From contig NC_081552.1 of assembly GCF_963082655.1 (NCBI RefSeq), positions 98,631,592-98,695,591 of the forward strand: DNA of 64,000 nucleotides, written 5' to 3'. The notes beneath the pieces were generated by a model, which was not told the origin of the DNA, searched no databases, and was given only the letters and a program-made list of their open reading frames with translations. A program made the translations under genes and the position numbers. The stretch is from Stomoxys calcitrans. Taxonomy: Eukaryota > Arthropoda > Insecta > Diptera > Muscidae. Shown one piece after another: positions 55,206 to 64,000 of this stretch (positions are counted from its first letter, which is position 1; each line of letters opens with the position of its first letter).

Positions 55206-57492
55206 CAAGTAGAAGCGTGCTAAGTTCGGCCGGGCCGAATCTTATATACCCTCCACCATGGATCGCATTTGTCGAGTTCTTTTCGCGGCATCTCTTCTTT
55301 GGCAAAACAACTAAAAGCGTGCTAAGTTCGGCCGGGCCGAATCTTATATACCCTCCACCATGGATCGCATATGTCGAGTTCTTTTCCCGGCATCTCTTCT
55401 TAGGCAAAAAAAGGATATAAGAAAAGATTTGCTCTGCTATTAGAGCGATATCAAGATATGGTCCGGTTTGGACCACAATTAAATTATATGTTGGAGACCA
55501 GTATAAAATGTCAGCCAATTCGAATAAGAATTGCGCCCTTTGTGGGCTCAAGAAGTAAAATAGAGAGATCGATTTATATGGGAACTATATCAGGCTATAA
55601 ACCGACTCAGACCATAATAAACACGTATGTTAATGGTCATGAGAGAATCCGTCGTACAAAATTTCAGGCAAATCGGATAATAATTGCGACCTCTAGAGGC
55701 TCAAGAAGTCAAGATCCCAGATCGGTTTATATGGCAGCTATATCAGGTTATGAACCGATTTGAACCTTATTTGGCACAGTTGTTGAAAGTAAAAATAAAA
55801 TACGTGATGCAAAATTTCAGCCAAATCGGATAGGAATTGCGCCCTCTAGAAGCTCAAGAAGTCAAATCCCCAGATCTGTTTATATGACAGCTATATCAGG
55901 TTATGAACCGATTCCAACAATACTTGGCACAGTTGTTGGATATCATGACGAAATACTTCGTGCAAAAACACATTCAAATCGGATAAGGACTGCGCCCTCT
56001 AGAGGCGCAAGAAGTCAAGACCCAAGATCGGTTTATATGGCAGCTATATCAGGTTATGAACCGATTTAAACCATACTTGGCACAGTTGTTGGGTATCATA
56101 ACAAAATACGTCGTGCAAAATTTCATTCTGATCGGATAAGAATTGCGCACGCTAGAGGCTAAAGAATTCAAGACCCAAGATCGGTTTATATGGCAGCTAT
56201 ATCAGGTTATGAACCGATTTAAACCATACTTGGCACAGTTGTTGGATATCATAAGAAAACACGTCGTGCAAAATTTCATTCCAATCGGATAAGAATTGCG
56301 CACTCTAAAGCTCAAGAAGTCAAGACCCAAGATCGGTTTTTATGGCAGCTATATCAAAACATGGACCGATATGGCCCATTTACAATACCAACCGACCTAA
56401 ACTAATAAGAAGTATTTGTGCAAAATTTCAAGCGGCTAGCTTTACTCCTTCGGAAGTTAGCGTGCTTTCGACAGACAGACGGACGGACATGGCTAGATCG
56501 ACATAAAATGTCGCGACGATCAAGAATATATATACTTTATGGGGTCTCAGACGAATATTTCGAGTAGTTACAAACAGAATGACGAAATAAGTATACCCCC
56601 CACCTTATGGTGGAGGGTATAATAAACACTTATGTTAATGGTCATGAGAGAATACGTTGTACAAAGTTCAGTCAAATCGGATAATGATTGCGATCTCTAG
56701 AGGCTCAAGAAGTCAGGATCCCAGATCGGTTTATATGGCAGCTATATAAGGTTATGGACCGATTTGAACCATACCTGGCACAGTTGTTGGATATCATAAC
56801 AAAATACGTCGTGCAAAATTTCATTCCAATCGGATAAGAATTGCGCACTCTAGAGGCTCAAGAAGTCAAGACCTAAGATTGGTTTATATGGCAGCTATAT
56901 CAGGTTATGGACCGATTTGAACCATACTTGACACAGTTGTTGGATATAATAACAAAACACGTCGTGCAAAATTTCATTCTAATCGGATAAGAATTGCGCA
57001 CTATAGAGGCTCAAGAAGTCAAGACCTTAGATCGGTTTATATGACAGCTATATAAGGTTATAAACCGATTTAAACCATACCTGGCAGAGTTGTTGAATAT
57101 CATAAGAAAACACGTTGTGCAAAATTTCATCCCAATCGGATAAGAAATGCACTCTAGAGGCTCAAGAAGTCAAGACCCAAGATCGGTTTATATGGCAGCT
57201 ATATCAAAACATGGACCGATATGGCCCATTTACAATACCAATCGACCTACACTAATAAGAAGTATGTGTGCAAAATTTCAAGCGGCTAGCTTTACTCCTT
57301 CGGAAGTTAGCGTGCTTTCGACAGACAGACGGACGGACGGACGGACAGACGGACGGACATGGCTAGATCGACATAAAATGTCGCGACGATCAAGAATATA
57401 TATACTTTATGGGGTCTCAGACGAATATTTCGAGTAGTTACAAACAGAATGACGAAATTAGTATACCCCCCATCTTATGGTGGAGGGTATAA
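55206..57492 (-). mobile_element. Composite HINE-A, copy 2
   Basis: It is near-identical to 18935-21206 across the double 3' end, both bodies and the internal junction. Its offset to copy 1 is 36269 bp at the left and 36288 bp at the right; the longer microsatellite near 57321 accounts for most of the difference. The flanks on both sides differ from those of copy 1, so the shared segment begins and ends at element termini. Confidence 0.9.
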
Positions 57493-57495
57493 AAA

Positions 57496-59494
57496 CAAAA
57501 CAAGTAAAAGCGTGCTAAGTTCGGCCGAGCCGAACCTTATATACTCTCCACCATGGATCGCATTTGTCGAGTTCTTTTCGCGGCATCTCTTCTTAGGCAA
57601 AACAACTAAAAGCGTGCTAAGTTCGGCCGGGCCGAATCTTATATACCCTCCACCATGGATCGCATATGTCGAGTTCTTTTCCCGGCATCTCTTCTTAGGC
57701 AAAACAAGTAAAAGCGTGCTAAGTTCGGCCGGGCCGAATCTTATATACCCTCCACCATAGATCGCATTTGTCGAGTTCTTTTCCCGGCATCTCTTCGTAG
57801 GCAAAAAAGGATATAAGAAAAGAGTTGCTCTGCTGTTAAAACGATATCAAGATATGGTCCGGTTCGGACCACAATTAAATTATATGTTGGAGACCTGTGT
57901 AAAATTTCAGCCAATTCGTATAAGAATTGCGCCCATTGGGGCTCACGAAGTAAAATAAAGAGAACGATTTATATGGGATCTGTATCGGGCTATAGACCGT
58001 TTCAAACCATAATAAACACGTTTTTTGATGGTCATGAGAGGATCCGTCGTACAAAATTTCAGGCATATCGGATAATAATTGCGACCTCTAGGGGTCAAGA
58101 AGTCAAGATCCCAGATCGGTTTATATGGCTGCTATATCAGGTTATGAACCGATTTGAACCTTATTTGACACAGTTGAAAGTAAAAATAAAATACGTCACG
58201 CAAAATTTCAGCCAAATCGGATAGGAATTGTGCCCTCTAGAAGCTCAAGAAGTCAAGACCCAAGATCGGTTTATATGGCAGCTATATCAGGTTATGGACC
58301 GATTTGAACTATACTTGGCACAGATGTTGGATATCATAGCAAAACACGTCGTGCAAAATTTCATTCCAATCGGATAAGTATTGCGCACTCTAGAGGCTCA
58401 AGAAGTCAAGACCCAAGATCTGTTTATATGGCAGTTATTCAGGCTATAAACCGATTCAGACCATAATAAACACGTATGTTAATGGTCATGAGAGAATCCG
58501 TCGTACAAAATTTCAGGCAAATCGGATAATAATTGCGACCTCTAGAGGCTCAAGAAATCAAGATCCCAGATCGGTTTATATGGCAGCTATATCAGGTTAT
58601 GGACCGATTTGAACCATACTTGACACAGTTGTTGGATATAATAACAAAACACGTCGTGCAAAATTTCATTCTAATCGGATAAGAATTGCGCACTATAGAG
58701 GCTCAAGAAGTCAAGACCTTAGATCGGTTTATATGACAGCTATATAAGGTTAAAAACCGATTTGAACCATACCTGGCACAGTTGTTGGATATAATAACAA
58801 AATACGTCGTGCAAAATTTCATTCCAATCGGATAAGAATTGCGCACTCTAGAGGCTCAAGAAGTCAAGGCCCAAGATCGGTTTATATGGCAGCTATATCA
58901 GGTTATGAACCGATTTGAACCATACTTTGCACAGTTGTTGGATATCATAACAAAACACGTCGTGCAAAATTTCATTCCAATCGGATAAGAATTGCGCACT
59001 CTAGAGGCTCAAGAAGTCAAGACCCAAGATCGGTTTATATGGCAGCTATATATCAGGTTATAGACCAATTTGAACCATACTTATCACAGTTGTTGGATGT
59101 CACAACAAAACACGTCGTGCAAAATTTCATCCCAATCGGATAAGAATTGCGCACTCTAGAGGCTCAAGAAATCAAGACCCAAGATCGGTTTATATGACAG
59201 TAATATCAAAACATGGACCGATATAGCCCATTTACAATACCAACCGACCTACACTAATAAGAAGTATTTGTGCAAAATTTCAAGCGCCTAGCTTTACTCC
59301 TTCGGAAGTTAGCGTGCTTTCGACAGACAGACGGACGGACGGACGGACAGACGGACGGACATGGCTAGATCTACATAAAATTTCACGACGATCAAGAATA
59401 TATATATTTTATGGGGTCTCAGACGAATATTTCGAGTAGTTACAAACAGAATGACGAAATTAGTATACCCCCCATCTTATGGTGGAGGGTATAA
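57496..59494 (-). repeat. HINE-A with triple 3' end
   Basis: Three 3'-terminal blocks in tandem (marker CGTGCTAAG at 57511, 57613 and 57715, spacing 102 bp), each with hairpin, subterminal repeat and a GTCGAGTTCTTTTC(C/G)CGG segment. Then comes a body of about ten central units, the microsatellite near 59331 and the 5' end at 59494. The first body portion (57800-58224) is the closest relative in the window of the HINE-A that received the Helitron (shared GCCCATTGGGGCTCACGAAG) and is its empty-site reference. Confidence 0.9.
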
Positions 59495-59690
59495 TGATTT
59501 TTGTGATCAAATTAATACAAAATAGAGTTTAGAAGAGTGAGTGTGACTTTTGGCGATCATTTGGAGTGGATTGTACTATGGTTTTATTAAAATAATTTTG
59601 GATATTTTATCATAAAGCTCCAATTTTCGCCATCGTATCTTCTTAAGCATTTGTCGTTAAATGAAAGCGTTTATGCTTAAAGTGAAATTT

Positions 59691-59717
59691 CTAGATCTAG
59701 ATCTAGATCTAGATCTA
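59691..59717. repeat. (CTAGAT)n microsatellite
   Basis: 27 bp of CTAGAT hexamers, self-complementary. It lies within about 240 bp of otherwise featureless DNA (59495-59717). Confidence 0.9.
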
Positions 59718-59940
59718 TGGACAAAAAAAGAATCTATCCAAAGTTGCAGCTCAATAACTCTATTTTTAAAGACTGTAGCGTGGTTTCAACAGACAGATGG
59801 ACGGACATGTTTAGATCGTCTTAGATTTTTACGTTGATCAAGAATATATATACTTTATAAGGTCGGAAATGGATATTTCGATGTGTTGCAAACGGAATGA
59901 CAAAATGAATATACCCCCATCCTTCGGTGGTGGGTACAAA
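59718..59940 (-). repeat. HINE-B 5'-end fragment, minus strand
   Basis: ATGGACAAAAAAAGAATCTA, CAGACAGATGGACGGACATG and GAATATATATACTTTATAAG run to the 5' tip CGGTGGTGGGTACAAAAA. Confidence 0.75.
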
Positions 59941-60324
59941 AATTGGTTTTTTACGGCAAAGGGCATTGCCTAGTCGTAAAATAAATGTCTCCCTTATAAA
60001 TGTATCACAAGAGGGAAGTTAAATTTCGTTAAAAATTTGCCAACATTTTGTCTTAATCCACTCTTCAATTCATTTGGTCCAAGTTTTCATATATGTTTAT
60101 GTTTATTTTATATCGCCCGATATTCGCTTCTAGAGTTGCTGCAAGCATATTTATTGACCAATCTTGCCTACATTTTGAACGACACTTTCCTAGACGACTA
60201 CCACAATATCTAAGAAGTTTTGTCGAAATGGACTTAGATTTAGATGTATATGTTCGTCCAGTTTTGAGTAATTTGCAATAATGTTGTCTTTTGTCAACCG
60301 ATTTCCACGAAAATTGCCATATTG
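59941..60324. other. Mostly unassigned, with HINE-C-like traces
   Basis: The last 100 bp (GACTTAGATTTAGATGTATA, GTCAACCGATTTCCACGAAA) resemble diverged HINE-C units. The rest has no recognised signature. Confidence 0.4.
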
Positions 60325-60638
60325 TAAATTTGCCCATGAACATTCCACTTAGGATCTGTTGCAAAATTCTCACATATCACTGATTGCTGTCCGATCCCAA
60401 TTTTAAGTTCAATTAAAGGGGCCTCCCTTTTATAGCCAAGTCCGAACGGCGTGCCGCAGTGCGACACCACTTTGGGGAGAAGTTTTAACATGGAATAGCA
60501 GCTCACAAATGTCGTCAGCCTTAGGAGGGGATAACCACAGTTGAAATTTTTTTTTTTTGATCTTCTTGCCAGGATTCGAACCCAGGCGTTTAGCGTCATA
60601 GGCGGACGTGCTAACCTCTGCGCAACGGTGGCCTCCTC
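60325..60638 (-). repeat. tRNA-derived SINE, copy 2
   Basis: This is the inverted relative of 44746-45056. On the minus strand box A is TTGCGCAGAGG (one change from copy 1; 60625-60615) and box B is GGTTCGAATCC (60582-60572), a perfect consensus match. A T-run (A-run on the minus strand) at 60547-60558 follows the tRNA-related head. The body is diverged and contains a small rearranged piece relative to copy 1. Confidence 0.85.
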
Positions 60639-60656
60639 AAAAGTACAATTACAAAA

Positions 60657-62055
60657 TAAAACAAGTAAAAAGGCGTTAAGTTCGGGCGGGCCGAACTTTG
60701 GATACCCACCACCTCGGGTTTATATATAACCCATCTTTCATCAAAATCCAGTGAAAATTGCATACCTTATGTCCCATAGCAATGTATATCGAAATATGAT
60801 CCGATTTGGACCAAATACTAATAAGTACAAGCCATTGTTCAATTATGTATAACAAAATATTGGTCTTTTAAGTAGCTATATCTAAAAGTAAACCGATCTG
60901 AATCATATACAATATGGATGTCGAAAAGCCTAACATAAGTCAATGTGTCAAATTTCAGTTAAATCGGATTATAAATGCGCCTTTTTTGGGGCCAAGACAT
61001 TAAAACGAGATATCGGTCTATAAGGCAGCTATATGCGAATCTTGATCGATCTAGACCAACTTGCAGAAATATGAGGGGGCTTAATATAACTCTTTGTCCA
61101 AAATTTCGGCAACATCGGACAATAAATGCTCCTTTTATCGAGATATCGGTTTATATGGCAGCTATATCCAAATCTTGATCGATGTGAGTGTAATTGAAGA
61201 AGGATGTCGAGGGGCCTAACAGAACTCACTGTCCCTTATTGCGGCGACATCGGACAATAAATGCGCTTTTTATGGACCCAAAACATTAAATCGAGAGATC
61301 GGTCTATGTGGCAGCTATATCCAAATATGGACCGATCTGTGCCATAATGCACAAGTATGTCAAGGAGCTTAACACAACTCACTGTCCCAAATTTCGGCGA
61401 CATCGGGCAATCAATGCGCATTTTATGGGCCTAAGACCCTAAATCTGAGGATCGGTCTAATGGCAGCTATATCCAAATCTGGACCGATCTGGGCCGAATT
61501 GACGAATAATGTTGAAGGGCCTAACACAACTCACTGTCCCAAATTTCATCAAAATCGGATAATAAATTTGGCTTTTATGGGCTTAAGACCCTAAATTAGA
61601 GGATCGGTCTATATGGCAGCTATATCCAAATCTGGACCGACCTGAGCCATATTAACGGAGGATGTCGAAGGGCTAACACAACTCACTCTCACAAATTTCA
61701 CCAAAATCGGATAATAAATGTGGCTTTTATGGGCCTAAGACCCTAAATCCGCGGATCGGTCTATATGGGGGCTATATCAAGATATAGTCCGATATAGCCC
61801 ATCTTCTAACTTAACCTGCTTATGGACAAAAAAAGAATCTATGCAAAGTTTCAGCTCAATATCTTTTTTTTTTAAGGCTGTAGCGTAATTTCAACAGACA
61901 TACGGACAGACGGACGGACATGTCTAGATCGTCTTAGATTTTTACGCTGATCAAGAATATATATACTTTATAGGGTCGGAAATGGATATTTCGATGTGTT
62001 GCAAACGGAATGACAAAATGGATATACCCCCATCTTCGGTGGTGGGTATAAAAAA
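60657..62055 (-). repeat. HINE-B, full length, minus strand
   Basis: The 3' end is at the left (ACAAGTAAAAAGGCGTTAAG, TTCGGGCGGGCCGAA with one hairpin mismatch, ATACCCACCACC). There are about seven central units, a short GACAGACGGACGGAC microsatellite at about 61905, and the 5' tip CGGTGGTGGGTATAAAAA at 62055. Confidence 0.88.
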
Positions 62056-62543
62056 CACTGCTACCGTTTTTTAGATACATGACTAGTTGCAATAGATAAA
62101 AAACTCACACACATTCTACATACATACCGCAAAAACCTGTAATTGATTTTTAACAAATTTCCAGTGCCATAAAAATCCTTAATTAGAAAATAGGGTTAAA
62201 TGTTTTAAGATGCCTTCATCCATTTTGTCAAATGTCATTTGACTCCATCAAATATGTACATGAATAAAATGTTGTTATTCTCATTCAATAAAGACAATTA
62301 ACAAAATTTTTTGTGACCATATAATGGGAAAAAATTCAACACAAATGATTTTGAAAATGTTCGTAAATGAAATTTCTTTAAAACCGTTCAGTTTCCATCA
62401 GCAATCCCTGCTGCCTCCTTAAAAAATATAAGTGTGGCGATAAGCCATGTCATGGGTACTAAAAACCAATTTTTCGGTAAATAGTAAACACTATTTTTTG
62501 CAGTAAAATCTTCGTGACTAATAAAATAAAAATTTTTTTTCGT
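62056..62543. other. Non-repetitive AT-rich island
   Basis: No repeat-family signature, RNA signal or convincing open frame is visible. It is possibly unique host DNA. Confidence 0.4.
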
Positions 62544-63062
62544 TTTTATACCCTCCACCATAAGAAGGGGGGTATACTAATTTCGTCATTCTGTTTGTAA
62601 CTACTCGAAATATTCGTCTGAGACCCCATAAAGTATATATATTATTAATCGTCGCGACATTTTATGTCGATCTAGCCATGTCCGTCCGTCTGTCCGTCTG
62701 TCTGTCAAAGGCACGCTAACTTTCGAAGGAGTAAAGCTAGTCGCTTTAATTTTGCAAATACTTTTTATTAGTGTAGGTCTGTCGGGATTGTAAATGGGCT
62801 TAATCGGTCCATGTTTTGATATAGCTGCCATATAATCCGATCTTGGGTCTTGACTCCTTGAGCCTCGAGAGGGCGCAATTCTCGTCCGATTTGACTGAAA
62901 TTTTGCACGTGGTGTTTTTGGATCACTTTCAACAACTGCGCTAAGTATGCTTCATCGGTTTTGTTATGATATCCAACAACTGTGCCAAGTATGGCTTAAA
63001 TCGGTATAGAACCTGATAAGCTGCCCTATAAACCGATCTGGGATTTTGACTTCTAGAGCCTC
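62544..63062 (+). repeat. HINE-A, 3'-truncated
   Basis: It starts TTTTTATACCCTCCACCATA, has GTCCGTCTGTCCGTCTGTCTG and two central units, and stops in CTAGAGCCTCTAG at about 63062. About 80 bp of AT-rich DNA follows. Confidence 0.8.
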
Positions 63063-63142
63063 TAGTGTTTCATTAAGCATATTTTAGAAAATTCGGCATA
63101 AAAAAATATGAATATCTTATTCAGAAAAAAATATTTTGGAGT

Positions 63143-64000
63143 GGTTTTTAATCCCCTTCACCACAGGATGGGGGTATACTAATTTCGTCATTCTGTTTGT
63201 TACTCCTCGAAATATTCTTCTAAGACCCCATAAAGTATATATATTCTTGATCGTCGTGACATTTTAAGTCGAACTTGTCATGTCCGTCCGTCCGTCTGTC
63301 TGTCGAAAGCACGCTAACTTTCGAAGGAGTAAAGCTAGCCGCTTGAAATTTTGCACAAATACTTCTTGTTAGTGTAGGTCGGTTGGGATTGTAAATGAGC
63401 TATATGGGTCCACATTTTGATATAACTGCCACATAAACCGATCTGGGATCTTGACTTCTTGAGCCGCTAGAGGGCGCAATTCTTATCCGATTTGTGTGAA
63501 ATTTTGCATAAGGTGTTTTATTATGACTTCCAACACCGGTGCTGAGCATGGTTGAAATTGATATATAACTTGATATAGCTGTCATATAAACCTATCTGGG
63601 GTCTTGACTTTTTGAGCATCTAGAGTGCGCAATTCCTATCCGATTTAGCTGAAATTTGAATTCCAACATTTGTGCTAAGAATAGTTCAAATAGATCCATA
63701 ACCTGATATAGCTGGCATATAAGCCGATCTGGTGTCTTGACTTCTTGAGCCTCTACAGGGAGTAATTGCTATCCGATTTGGCTGAATTTTTGCACAACGT
63801 GTTTTGTTACGAGCACGCTAACTTTTGAAGGAGTAGAGCTAGCTGCTTGAATTTTTGCACAAATACTTCTTATTGGTATAGGTCGGTTGGGATTGTCGGT
63901 CCATGTTTTGACATAGCTGCCATATAACCGATCTTGGGTCTTGATTTCTTGAGCCTCTAGAGGGCGCAATTCTCGTCCAATTTGACTGTTCTTTGATATC
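63143..64000 (+). repeat. HINE-A, running off the window
   Basis: The 5' end is diverged (TTTTTAATCCCCTTCACCAC). It has the GTCCGTCCGTCTGTCTGTCG microsatellite and three central units. At about 63811 the sequence jumps back to the 5' region (CACGCTAACTTTTGAAGGAG) and a central unit starts again, so two copies are fused or one is partly duplicated. It continues beyond base 64000. Confidence 0.78.

Overview
The window is almost entirely transposable-element DNA from an insect, most likely a higher (calyptrate or muscid-like) fly. This is inferred from the dominant dispersed repeats, which have the hallmarks of Drosophila DINE-1/INE-1 elements: ends beginning TATACCC, a GTCY-type microsatellite, a terminal hairpin and central tandem repeats. 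Mariner, RNase H-bearing LINEs and a tRNA-derived SINE fit the same picture. I see no convincing host gene and no rRNA. The only intact coding sequence is the RepHel protein of an autonomous Helitron.

Layout: 1-4603 is a minus-strand Helitron cut by the window edge. 4.6-9.4 kb holds DINE-like elements plus a non-autonomous Helitron (7164-9218). 9.4-11.4 kb is mostly unassigned, with a direct-repeat pair. 11.4-25.5 kb is an almost continuous patchwork of DINE-like elements. 25.8-27.2 kb is a large palindrome with (TA)n tracts. 28.6-29.9 kb is a minus-strand non-autonomous Helitron. 31.9-32.8 kb is a non-repetitive island. 32.8-33.8 kb is a mariner. 34.0-38.3 kb holds two dead LINEs with a nested Tc1-like element. 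38.4-45.3 kb holds DINE-like elements, a second LINE-A copy, a mariner remnant and a SINE. 45.6-48.3 kb is a third LINE-A copy. 48457-53905 is the complete Helitron, inserted into a DINE-like element. 55.2-64 kb is again DINE-like elements with one SINE.

Names used here (mine): HINE-A, HINE-B and HINE-C are three related DINE-like, probably Helentron-derived non-autonomous families, oriented so that the 5' end is the TATACCC end and the 3' end carries the TTCGGCC/GGCCGAA hairpin followed by a tail ending ACTTGTT. By summing my coordinates they cover roughly half the window. HINE-A and HINE-B have central repeats of 153 bp. 'Helitron-N' is a non-autonomous Helitron with units of about 130 bp and a CTAG end. 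LINE-A is an APE-type LINE with RNase H; LINE-B is a jockey/CR1-like LINE.

How the pieces interact: insertions are deeply nested and give a relative order of events. The intact Helitron is young. It sits in a HINE-A at an exactly readable A^T site, and it matches the left copy without indels over 4603 bp. The LINEs and mariner are dead. The strongest unusual signals are: the near-identical inverted Helitron pair; the rigid 153-bp central repeats; a 2.3-kb composite HINE that moved as a unit; tandem 102-bp 3' ends; the 25.8-27.2 kb palindrome; and short perfect hairpins in dead LINEs that look like template-switch products.
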